A stretch of 8,522 nt of DNA from Flavobacterium sp. (GTDB lineage: Bacteria > Bacteroidota > Bacteroidia > Flavobacteriales > Flavobacteriaceae). Position numbers and translations under genes: made by a program. The notes beneath the pieces were generated by a model. That model searched no databases, was not told the origin of the DNA, and was given only the letters and a program-made list of their open reading frames with translations. The stretch lies in assembly GCA_012032075.1 (NCBI GenBank), contig JAAURU010000138.1:1-8522 (forward strand). Direction: 5' to 3'. Positions within the stretch are counted from its first letter, which is position 1. The number at the start of each line of letters is the position of its first letter. Below are positions 1 to 6,894 of this stretch, one piece after another.

Positions 1-51
1 ATTATTATGAATGGTTCTAAATTTACACGTAACTGGCCTTTAAAATTTTAA
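1..51 (+). CDS. tssD: C-terminal tail of a TssD/Hcp-like T6SS tube protein (partial)
   Basis: Only the last 16 codons are present, open from the first base and ending in TAA at 49-51. The visible residues end in NGSKFTRNWPLKF. From memory, Bacteroidetes TssD (Hcp) proteins end in a similar pattern: a hydrophobic strand, then Gly, a Phe or His, and a closing N-W-P close to the stop. TssD forms the hexameric rings of the T6SS inner tube and can carry small effectors in its lumen. The downstream T6SS genes (VgrG, PAAR-like effector) fit this reading. With so few residues the identification rests on a short C-terminal motif and could be wrong. The next gene begins in the same frame three bases after the stop. 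Confidence 0.5.
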   Translation: MIMNGSKFTRNWPLKF

Positions 52-54
52 ATA

Positions 55-990
55 ATGGATGAACTTGAAGTAAACTTTTTTGCCGGATTAAGTCTTCATT
101 TTGGTGGTTCAAAAAGTTATATGAGCGGAACAGCGGGTCTTGGATTAAGTAAAAGATTTGACCATTTTACACCTGGTACAAACCTAGCTGTTAACTTTTA
201 TAATGGTGGTTTAGGGTCACTTTCTAATAGTTCAAAATTTAATATTGATACTGTCTTAACGGCAAAGCTAACTGCAGGAAATGGAAATGGAAACCCTATG
301 AATATTTATCCTTTACACCTTAACAGTGGTTCAGGTATAGAAGATAAATATAAGTATTCTGCGACTATTGGTACAAATTTTATTTTTAATAATAATAATA
401 GAAATCAGCATGTTGGTTTTGTTCAACTAAGAGTAAATGATTTTAGTTTTCAAACCTATAATGATTTTGGTGGTTTTAAAAAAATAGGTATAAGTGATGG
501 TTATGACCGTTGGTGGACTGGTGGTGGAAATTTAACTTTTGGGGCTAAAAATAGTGATTATCAATTTGTAATTGCAAGTGATGTTTTTACTGCAGATACT
601 GATAGCGAAAATGTTGCCGATAGAATCACTGCTCAAAACAGTTTGAATCACTTTGAAAATAATAATCCTAAAGGAGGTTTTGATACCTTCAAGAAAAGAG
701 TTTCACAATATACTCCAGCAACTGCTTCAGAAGTAGATCAAAATTTCTTAGATGTTAGTAGGAATGGAACCCAATGGACTAATGAAGCTCATTCATTTGA
801 CTTAAATCAAGGGAGAACTTCTTTTAAGCTAAAAACACCAAATGGGAATTTTGGCATAAATAGTATTGGTAGAAGCAATATGTATAGTCAAGATGTTATT
901 CATAGATTAATAAATTTTCATTTAATCCCTTCCCAAAGACCAAATTATTGGGAATTTCAATATGAGAATTCGTATCAAAAACAGTTTTAA
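55..990 (+). CDS. Polymorphic toxin type 23-like protein, probable T6SS effector
   Basis: This 311-residue protein has no signal peptide and no obvious trafficking domain. It resembles, from memory, the Bacteroidetes 'polymorphic toxin type 23' domain usually found at the C-terminus of Rhs-type toxins. The N-terminal third is a run of Gly- and aromatic-rich strands (FFAGLSLHFGG, GTAGLGLSKRF, NLAVNFYNGG). The middle holds DGYDRWWTGGG and a strand ending in FVIASDVFTADTD. The C-terminal part has the hallmark-like stretch NFGINSIGRSNMYSQDVIHR and ends in WEFQYENSYQ. The biochemical activity of this family is not known to me. The stop overlaps the start of a lipoprotein frame (TAATG), as in a toxin-immunity pair. 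The start at 55 lies just after the TssD-like stop in the same frame, so it could be an Hcp-carried cargo effector or the detached end of an Hcp-toxin fusion. Confidence 0.6.
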   Translation: MDELEVNFFAGLSLHFGGSKSYMSGTAGLGLSKRFDHFTPGTNLAVNFYNGGLGSLSNSSKFNIDTVLTAKLTAGNGNGNPMNIYPLHLNSGSGIEDKYKYSATIGTNFIFNNNNRNQHVGFVQLRVNDFSFQTYNDFGGFKKIGISDGYDRWWTGGGNLTFGAKNSDYQFVIASDVFTADTDSENVADRITAQNSLNHFENNNPKGGFDTFKKRVSQYTPATASEVDQNFLDVSRNGTQWTNEAHSFDLNQGRTSFKLKTPNGNFGINSIGRSNMYSQDVIHRLINFHLIPSQRPNYWEFQYENSYQKQF

Positions 991-1564
991 TGTTAAAGAG
1001 ACGCATTTCGTATCTAATTATGTTTTGTTTTATTATTTCTTGTGGGCCAAAGTTTTATTATAAAATGATTATTCATTTTATGACAGTAATTTTCATTTGA
1101 ACGAAAATGCTTTTCTAAGAACAGATGGATTTTATGTTTTAGAAAGTAAATGGTATAAAAGAAATGATAAATTAGTAAAGCCAACTCAATATGAGGTTTA
1201 TAAATTCTATAAAAATGGTCAAGTTAATTTTATCTTATTAGATTCTTTAAAAACAGATGAAGAGTATGTAGCTCTTATGAAAAGTCAAATAGATGAATAT
1301 GGAAAAGGTAAGAATGAATATACACTTTTTCAAGGATATTATAAAATACAAGATAATAAAATAATTATTCAACAAGTGAATTCTGTTACAAGAAAGTTTA
1401 GTTATTTATATGGATTTATTGAAGAAAATAAATTTAGTATTGTGAATAATACCATTAAAGGTAGCGGAAGTTTTAAAGATGAATATTTTCAAGATAACTA
1501 TAAAGGTTCTTATTCTTTCATGCCTTCTAAAATTGCTGAGTCAATTTTAAAACCTAATTGGTAA
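990..1564 (+). pseudogene. Predicted lipoprotein, candidate immunity protein for the type 23-like toxin, split by a one-base frameshift
   Basis: Translation from the ATG at 990, which overlaps the toxin stop, gives MLKRRISYLIMFCFIISCG. This is a lipoprotein signal peptide with lipobox I-I-S-C and Cys at residue 18. That frame stops at 1098-1100. The remaining protein is in another frame, open from 1064 to the TAA at 1562-1564. Restoring one A in the run 1062-1065 joins them into a 191-residue lipoprotein continuing K-NDYSFYDSNFH. The only other start in the body frame is a weak TTG at 1097, which would lack the signal. Residues after the lipid Cys (GPKFYY) are not acidic, so they lack the usual Bacteroidetes surface-export pattern, and the mature protein would probably face the periplasm. 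I do not recognise the body, which is rich in Tyr, Lys and short beta strands. Its immunity role is inferred from position only. The frameshift may be real decay or a sequence error. Confidence 0.6.
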
Positions 1565-1639
1565 AACTAATTTAGTTATAAATTTATTTTTACATACCAT
1601 TTTTTAAAAATTATTCAGCGTTAACTTTATGTATATAAA

Positions 1640-2335
1640 ATGAAAAAATTATATATAATATCATTATTTTTATTTTTTTCACATGCAATTGTATCTCAAA
1701 ACAATAGCCAATTAGATTATGCATACTCACAGGAAGTTTCTCAAGAAAATAATGAATTAAAACAAAGAATTAGTTTATTGCCAAAGGAAGCAATCAATAT
1801 TAATTTTTTAATAGCTCAATCTATTCGTAAAAAAGATTATTATGAAGCTATGAAATATGCTAATCAACTTGACAGTGTAGTTCCAAATAATCCCGATGTT
1901 AAAAATTTTAAAGGTAAATTATTTATTATTTTAAAAGATAATTCAAATGCCTTGTTTTCATTTGAAGAAGCCATAAAATTAAATCCTAATAATAAGTGGT
2001 TTCATATAAATTATGTAGGTCTTTTATTTGAAAATAATGAATTTGATAAAGCATTAAATGCTATAAATAATTTAATTACTTTATTTCCTAATTGGAGTAT
2101 TGGTTACAACCTTAAAGGTGGAATTTTGCAAAGTTTGAATAGAGATGAAGAAGCACTTGTAATTTATAAAAAAGCAGTAAAGTGTGAACCTAAAAGCGCT
2201 TTGATTTATACAAATAAAGGAGATTTAAACAGTAAGTTAAATAATAAAAATCAGGCAATATTAGATTATAAAAATGCGTTAGAAATACAACCAGATTATA
2301 AATTGGCAAGTGATCGATTAAATTCGAATTTATAG
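1640..2335 (+). CDS. Exported TPR-repeat protein
   Basis: This 231-residue protein starts with a signal peptide: MKK, a hydrophobic core around residues 4-14, and a probable cleavage site after residue 20 (AIVSQ). There is no lipobox Cys, so it should be periplasmic or secreted. After a Gln/Asn-rich spacer come about five tetratricopeptide repeats at roughly residues 53-86, 87-118, 119-152, 154-186 and 187-220. Each has the usual small-residue spacing and a closing Pro (VPNNP, LNPNN, FPNWS, CEPKS, IQPDY). TPR arrays bind partner proteins. Its place after a toxin and a lipoprotein and before VgrG suggests a role as an accessory immunity or binding partner. A housekeeping TPR protein caught in the island is equally possible. 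The 75-base gap upstream is AT-rich. It contains TAACTTTA at 1622-1629, a poor match to the Bacteroidetes -7 box. Confidence 0.75.
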   Translation: MKKLYIISLFLFFSHAIVSQNNSQLDYAYSQEVSQENNELKQRISLLPKEAININFLIAQSIRKKDYYEAMKYANQLDSVVPNNPDVKNFKGKLFIILKDNSNALFSFEEAIKLNPNNKWFHINYVGLLFENNEFDKALNAINNLITLFPNWSIGYNLKGGILQSLNRDEEALVIYKKAVKCEPKSALIYTNKGDLNSKLNNKNQAILDYKNALEIQPDYKLASDRLNSNL

Positions 2336-2394
2336 ATTTATTTCTGGATATAGTTAAAATAAAAACAAACATGTAACAAATAAAAAGAAAGATT

Positions 2395-4134
2395 ATGGCA
2401 ATAAGTACTTCAATAAGCATACAAATTGCAGGTGAAAAATTAACTCGTTTTTCTAAACTTGTAATCCATCAAAAGGTACATACACATCATAAATTCTCTC
2501 TATTGCAACCCATTCCAAAAGAGTTTGTAGAACAATCTCTTGAGAAGGCTCAAAGCTATATGGGACAACCTATAAAGATTGAAATTGAATCAAATAATTT
2601 ACGAGCTGATGCTCCTATGATTTTTTATGGAGTTGTTACTGAATCTCAATTGGTTAGAACCTCAGGTGCAGCTGGTGGAATAATTATAAATGGATACAGT
2701 CCTTCAATTGTAATGGAAACTGTTCCTAATATAGTGTCATTTAGTAAACAAACATTTTCAACAATAATTAATAAAATAGCTTCAAAATATAGTCAAAAAG
2801 AAGTACAACCAAAGGTTACTTTAAAAAATGATAGTATATTGTCATATACGGTTCAATATGGTGAAAGTGATTTTGGGTTTTTATGTAGAATGGCTAAGAA
2901 AAAAGGAGAGTGGTTTTATTATAATGGAGAAGAAACATTTTTTGGAAAACCAGCTACTTCAAAAACTATTAATTTAGAATATGGAAGAAATTTACACAGT
3001 TTTAATATTGAAATGCGTGTAAAAGCATTTGGATTTGAATATGTTGGTTATGATCCAAGTAGCGCAGAGACTAATTTAGCAAATTCAACTGAAATAAATT
3101 ATCAACCGCAAGGATTTTCAAAGCCAGCTTTTGATGCCTCGAAAAGATTATTTCCAGGAACTTCAACTTTACTTTATTCTAATGCCATAGAAGAGGGCAA
3201 TTCTAGGTCTCATTTATTAGACCGAGTACAAAAACAAGTAGAATCAAGAGCAGCTGATTTAGTTACTGCAAAAGGAGAATCAGATGAAACAGGTATTCGA
3301 GTTGGTGACATAATCACAATCCAACAAACAACTTTTTCTCTTACCGGTAATGTAGAAGATGGATTAAAAGAACAAAATTACGGCTCTTACCTAGTAACTG
3401 ATATTACACATTACTGTGATGAAACAGGCTCCTATCATAATACTTTTGATGCAGTTCCAGCAGATGTTTTAGCTCCTCCTTATGGAAATGTACACAGTGT
3501 ACCTTTAGCTGAAACACAACCAGCAATTGTTGTAGATAACAACGACCCTAAAGGATTAAGCAGAATTCAAGTACAATTTCCATGGCAAACACCTACTGGA
3601 GATAATACTCCCTGGATAAGAGTTACAACTCCTTATGCAGGAAAAGGAAAAGGATTTCATGTATTACCAGAAATAGGAGAAGAAGTTTTAGTTGATTTTG
3701 AAGGAGGAAATGCCGAAAAGCCAGTTGTAATAGGGACTATGTTTCATGGAGCAGGAAAATCTGGGCATGGAGGATCTGGAAATTTTATGAAAGGTTTTCA
3801 AACTGCTACTGGAAACAGATTACAGATGGACGACAATAAAGGAAGTATTTATCTGTCTGATCAAGGAACTGCAAATATGTTATTTGACGGTGCAGGAAAT
3901 GCTACTACAAATGCAAATGCTACTAATACTATAAATGTTGGTAAAGGTGATGGAAGCGTCATGAAAATGGATAGCGATGGTAATATTACACTAGATGGGA
4001 AAACAAGTTTAACCATAACGATAGGGAGTAGTAAATTAGAAATGAAAGAAGATGGAACGATTACTTTTAATGGAAAAATATTACTACTAATGGTGAAAAT
4101 ATCAAAACAACTGGTCAAACAAGTATCGACATAA
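2395..4134 (+). CDS. vgrG: VgrG spike protein, with frameshifted C-terminal tail
   Basis: VgrG forms the trimeric spike on the T6SS tube that punctures the target cell and carries the PAAR tip. The gp27-like base fills residues 1 to about 365, including the typical YGESDFGFLCRMAKKKGEWFY stretch interrupted by no gaps. The gp5-like OB fold follows at about 372-452 (PAIVVDNNDPKGLSRIQVQF, FHVLPEIGEEVLVDFEGG, KPVVIGTMFHG). A Gly/Asp/Thr-rich needle beta-helix starts near residue 465 (GNRLQMDDNKGSIYLSD). The frame ends at 579 residues, but the last 18 (after NGK) are Leu/Lys/Val-rich and unlike a needle. The -1 frame from 4077 continues the needle pattern to a stop at 4200-4202, which would give about 602 residues. 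Loss of one A from the run 4074-4078 explains this. The start is preceded by an A-rich stretch, as is common in Bacteroidetes. The following genes probably encode its cargo. Confidence 0.93.
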   Translation: MAISTSISIQIAGEKLTRFSKLVIHQKVHTHHKFSLLQPIPKEFVEQSLEKAQSYMGQPIKIEIESNNLRADAPMIFYGVVTESQLVRTSGAAGGIIINGYSPSIVMETVPNIVSFSKQTFSTIINKIASKYSQKEVQPKVTLKNDSILSYTVQYGESDFGFLCRMAKKKGEWFYYNGEETFFGKPATSKTINLEYGRNLHSFNIEMRVKAFGFEYVGYDPSSAETNLANSTEINYQPQGFSKPAFDASKRLFPGTSTLLYSNAIEEGNSRSHLLDRVQKQVESRAADLVTAKGESDETGIRVGDIITIQQTTFSLTGNVEDGLKEQNYGSYLVTDITHYCDETGSYHNTFDAVPADVLAPPYGNVHSVPLAETQPAIVVDNNDPKGLSRIQVQFPWQTPTGDNTPWIRVTTPYAGKGKGFHVLPEIGEEVLVDFEGGNAEKPVVIGTMFHGAGKSGHGGSGNFMKGFQTATGNRLQMDDNKGSIYLSDQGTANMLFDGAGNATTNANATNTINVGKGDGSVMKMDSDGNITLDGKTSLTITIGSSKLEMKEDGTITFNGKILLLMVKISKQLVKQVST

Positions 4135-4202
4135 CTTCTCCAAAAAATCATATAGGTGGTGGAGATACAAAAGTAGATGGTGGTGATGTGTTTATTAATT
4201 AA
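4077..4202 (+). other. Displaced C-terminal end of VgrG in the -1 frame
   Basis: Reading in the frame that begins AAT at 4077, this stretch encodes 41 residues before TAA at 4200-4202. The translation starts NITTNGENIKTTGQ, continues ITSPKNHIGGGDTKVDGG and ends DVFIN. The Asn/Thr/Gly repeats continue the needle beta-helix of VgrG. The end also sits 10 bases before the next start codon, the tight spacing seen elsewhere in this cluster. The out-of-frame stop at 4132-4134 would leave a 78-base gap. This is strong evidence that the ancestral vgrG ended at 4202. Confidence 0.85.
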
Positions 4203-4212
4203 TTTATAAATT

Positions 4213-5115
4213 ATGATAGATTATAAACACATAGCTATTAAAGAAAAATTTAACGAGCAATATACTATTGATATTGAAACAGAATTGAATGGAGTTGATA
4301 TGTATATTACTTCTAAAATTAGATTAAGATATGATTTTTCTGTAACCAAAATAAATGAAAACCATTCTTTTGAAATTAGATTAATTCAATTAGACAATAC
4401 TTTACTTGAGGCAAATAATCCAATGGTTAAAGAGGTAGCTCAAGTAAGTCAAGTTTTTGGAAAAATGTATAGTGAACTTAATTTGAAATTAGATGTTAAA
4501 GGTAAAGTTTTAGAGGTATTAAATTATGATGTAATTCTAGCAAAATGGAACGATACGAAAGCCGAAATGGAAAAAGCATTACAAGGAAATGAGAATCTTA
4601 AAAATGCAATTTCTTTAAATGACCAAATTTATACAAACCCTAAAAAAGTAAAAGAAGCTTTAGAAGCAAATGAGTTTTTCAAAGTCTATTTTGGACAAAT
4701 TTTCGGAATTAATTTTCCTTTAAAAGGAAAAGCAATAGAAGGAACAAATTTTTTTAATACAGCAAATATGCAATGGGCGATTGATATTGAAAGTACTGCT
4801 TTCATACCTTCAGAATACAAGCATGTAGATATAACAATGATTGGGAAACCAGCAAACGCTTTAACAACAGGTTTTCATAACGCTGCATACAATCAGTTTG
4901 CCAAAAAAATTGATATTTCGACATTAAAACCGCAGCTTGACCAGTATGAAATTAGAAAAGTTGAAATTAAAACAGGTAAAGTCGTGGAAGCATTACTAAC
5001 AAAAACTGAAATTGCAGATCCTGAAAAACTTTTTACTAAATTTAGATATACATTAAGAAGCGATTCCTTTACAGCTGAAATTAAGAAATTCAAAGAACAA
5101 AAAATGAAAAGTTAA
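4213..5115 (+). CDS. Unrecognised protein between VgrG and effector; candidate effector-loading adaptor
   Basis: This 300-residue protein has no signal peptide, membrane segment or motif that I recognise. It reads as alternating strands and helices: strand-rich residues 1-75, a Lys/Glu/Asn-rich helical part near 110-155 (NDTKAEMEKALQGNENLKNA), and a mixed C-terminal part ending in a Lys-rich tail. The pairs LKLDVKGKVLEVLNYD and IEIKTGKV-like strands suggest two related beta units. It starts 10 bases after the restored VgrG stop and is followed closely by a small gene and the PAAR-like effector. In Proteobacteria this slot is often held by adaptors (DUF4123, Eag/DUF1795, DUF2169) that load an effector onto VgrG. 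The role here is inferred from position, with no sequence resemblance to those families. Confidence 0.7.
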   Translation: MIDYKHIAIKEKFNEQYTIDIETELNGVDMYITSKIRLRYDFSVTKINENHSFEIRLIQLDNTLLEANNPMVKEVAQVSQVFGKMYSELNLKLDVKGKVLEVLNYDVILAKWNDTKAEMEKALQGNENLKNAISLNDQIYTNPKKVKEALEANEFFKVYFGQIFGINFPLKGKAIEGTNFFNTANMQWAIDIESTAFIPSEYKHVDITMIGKPANALTTGFHNAAYNQFAKKIDISTLKPQLDQYEIRKVEIKTGKVVEALLTKTEIADPEKLFTKFRYTLRSDSFTAEIKKFKEQKMKS

Positions 5116-5143
5116 TTGAATACAATTTGAAATAAAATTTAGT

Positions 5144-5410
5144 ATGGAGATAACAGTAGAAAATATCCTTCCTTATTCCAATAAAAAAATCTCATTTTCT
5201 TTATTTAAAAGAATATTTACTTTGTTTTTCTTTAAGTTTACCAATGCTGAATCTACTTGTAAAGGTATTTATTTTGAGAGCAAGAAAAATTTGTCTATTC
5301 AAAAGGATTGTTTTGCAATAAATAAGCACTTTTTCTTCCTACTGAAGCAAAATGATAAATTGCGTTTAGGAAAAATAACTAGACGACAACTAATACAAAA
5401 AATCAGTTAA
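5144..5410 (+). CDS. Small Lys/Phe-rich protein of unknown function
   Basis: This 88-residue protein is not one I recognise. It is basic and aromatic, with the hydrophobic stretch FSLFKRIFTLFFFKF at about residues 18-32, a second one (HFFFLLK) at 62-68, and a basic end (ITRRQLIQK). Neither stretch is a clear membrane span, because Lys and Arg interrupt them. The two Cys at residues 39 and 56 could pair or bind metal, but nothing else supports that. Its stop lies three bases before the effector start, so translational coupling with the effector is likely. A small helper of the effector or of the 300-residue neighbour is a reasonable guess from position. It could also be a remnant. The open frame spans the full gap between neighbours, which supports a real gene. 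Confidence 0.55.
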   Translation: MEITVENILPYSNKKISFSLFKRIFTLFFFKFTNAESTCKGIYFESKKNLSIQKDCFAINKHFFFLLKQNDKLRLGKITRRQLIQKIS

Positions 5411-5413
5411 ATT

Positions 5414-6871
5414 ATGGGAAATAAAATAATTACTGAAAAAGATTTTTGGATGTGTACCTCAGGTGCAGCACCAGCACAGTTGCAAGGCACTAGATTAAGT
5501 ACCAAGAAAAAAACAGGGGAAGTTTATATAACTGTTGAAGACAAAGCCACTTCCAGCTGGATAGATTTTGGTTGTACAAAAATGATGCTCTTAATGGCAT
5601 TAGCGGCTGCAGCAGTAGTTGTTATAGCCGCATTAACGGTAGCTACAGGTGGAGCGGCACTTATTGCTATGGGAGCTATAGCAGGTCTTGCAGGAGCAGC
5701 TTATGGAGCAGTACTTGGAACAATGCTTTGTGGACACATGGTGGCAGGAAAAAGGATATGGAGTGGCAAAAAAAGTAATTTTATATCACAAGGGACAGAA
5801 ACAATTACTGGAGATCACAATATGACATGTCCTGTTGGTGGAAAAATAACATTTCAACCACAAATAAAAAACTGGAGCCAAGCCCTTGCTTTAGCAGGAG
5901 CAAACTACACTGGCAAACTTATGGAAGGCATGATGGCAGGTGCAGCAGTAGGAATGGGAGGTGCTATTTTAAGTGGAGGAGCAGGTGCATTTGCAACAGG
6001 AGGAATGAGAGGTTTAGGACAAGCGACCTTACAATTTGCAAAAAGTATGCCTAGAAATATGGTTGTCAATGCAGTAGAAAGTGTAAGTAAAGTAGGTTTA
6101 GCCTTGCGAGGAGTTATGGGAGCACAAAATGTAGCGCAAACTTATGGAAATACAGGAACTGCTGGTGTAGGTGACTTTGCAAAAGGAACAGTAGCTATGG
6201 AAACAGGAGCATACGATTCTGCAAAAAACATAGCTAGTGGTAATGGTACCTGGCAAGATTATGTAGGCATGGCTATGATGGTTGCACCAGTAGGACAAGG
6301 AAAAAGAGACTTAGAGGATAGTTTTACAAACAAAGCTGATGAAGCAGAAACAAGCAAACCAGATGAAGAAACTGCCCCAAAAGTAGAAAACCAACAAGCA
6401 GAAGCTCCTAAAAAAGAAGGTGACGGAGAGGCTTATGAACAAGGTGTTTCAACAAAAGCAAAAGGAGATATTGGCGAAGCAAAAGTAATAGAAAACTTAA
6501 AAGCACAAGGTTATACAGATGTTGTACAAGTGCAGAATAATTCTGGTCATGGAGTTGATGTAATTGCGAGAAATCCATTAACAGGTGAAGTAAAATGCAT
6601 AGAAGTAAAAGCAAATGCTTCTAAGTTGAGTGCTGATCAAAAACTTGGAGGAGAGAAATTTGTTGAAAGTAGATTGAAAAGAGCAACTGAAGCTAAAGGA
6701 CATTATAAAATACCACCTAATTCAGAGCAAATGAAAATTGATGCACAAAAAGCTCAGAAATGGATAGAAAATTCTCCAAAAACTGATTATGAAGTACACC
6801 AAGTTCCTGTAGATAATACAACTGGAGTAGCTGGAACACCTAAAGTGTCCCCATGGGAACCAAAACCTTAA
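5414..6871 (+). CDS. PAAR-like T6SS effector with C-terminal PoNe-like PD-(D/E)XK DNase
   Basis: This 485-residue protein has three parts. Residues 1-155 look PAAR-like (DUF4280 type), with two Cys segments, FWMCTSGAAPAQLQ near 11-24 and MTCPVGGKITFQP near 137-149. Between them is an Ala/Gly-rich hydrophobic pair at about 57-77 and 80-104, which could help cross the target inner membrane. A Gly/Ala-rich region follows, then an acidic Lys/Glu/Pro linker at about 298-348. Residues 349-485 form a restriction-fold nuclease: GDIGEA with Glu355, GHGVDVIA with Asp382, and CIEVKA with Glu397 and Lys399, the PD-(D/E)XK active-site set. The NNSGHGVD-to-EVK layout recalls the PoNe DNase family of T6SS and other polymorphic toxins. 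The PAAR part would sit on the VgrG tip and the nuclease would degrade target DNA. The probable immunity gene follows 23 bases downstream. Activity and family membership are inferred from motifs. Confidence 0.85.
   Translation: MGNKIITEKDFWMCTSGAAPAQLQGTRLSTKKKTGEVYITVEDKATSSWIDFGCTKMMLLMALAAAAVVVIAALTVATGGAALIAMGAIAGLAGAAYGAVLGTMLCGHMVAGKRIWSGKKSNFISQGTETITGDHNMTCPVGGKITFQPQIKNWSQALALAGANYTGKLMEGMMAGAAVGMGGAILSGGAGAFATGGMRGLGQATLQFAKSMPRNMVVNAVESVSKVGLALRGVMGAQNVAQTYGNTGTAGVGDFAKGTVAMETGAYDSAKNIASGNGTWQDYVGMAMMVAPVGQGKRDLEDSFTNKADEAETSKPDEETAPKVENQQAEAPKKEGDGEAYEQGVSTKAKGDIGEAKVIENLKAQGYTDVVQVQNNSGHGVDVIARNPLTGEVKCIEVKANASKLSADQKLGGEKFVESRLKRATEAKGHYKIPPNSEQMKIDAQKAQKWIENSPKTDYEVHQVPVDNTTGVAGTPKVSPWEPKP
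6116..6624 (+). repeat. Intact member of a duplicated linker-nuclease segment
   Basis: This part of the effector gene, from Met235 to just past the EVKA motif, is repeated downstream at 7795-8327. The two segments are 509 and 533 bases long. The downstream one has 24 extra bases in the linker plus one inserted C and one lost A. Identity is around 90 percent in the 5' part and about 98 percent over the last 210 bases, by hand count. Confidence 0.9.
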
Positions 6872-6894
6872 GATAATTAAAATAAAAAATAATT

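Noticed and set aside
1565..1577. Inverted repeat AACTAA-T-TTAGTT just after the lipoprotein stop
   Set aside because: It is short and AT-only apart from one pair per arm, with a one-base centre that cannot form a good hairpin. There is no T run directly after it.
2190..2420. 76-residue open frame on the - strand across the end of the TPR gene and the start of vgrG, with a hydrophobic N-terminus
   Set aside because: It overlaps two well-supported + strand genes, and the hydrophobic run is what AT-rich antisense DNA gives by chance. No start context or homologue is visible.
3861..4151. 96-residue - strand frame antisense to the vgrG needle
   Set aside because: The needle repeats of vgrG explain the open antisense frame, and its Ser/Val/Phe-rich translation has no recognisable feature.
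5116..5143. TACAATTTG at 5121-5129 as a Bacteroidetes -7 promoter box for the small gene
   Set aside because: The spacing inside the box is off by one and no TTG lies at the expected -33 distance. The short gap fits operon read-through.
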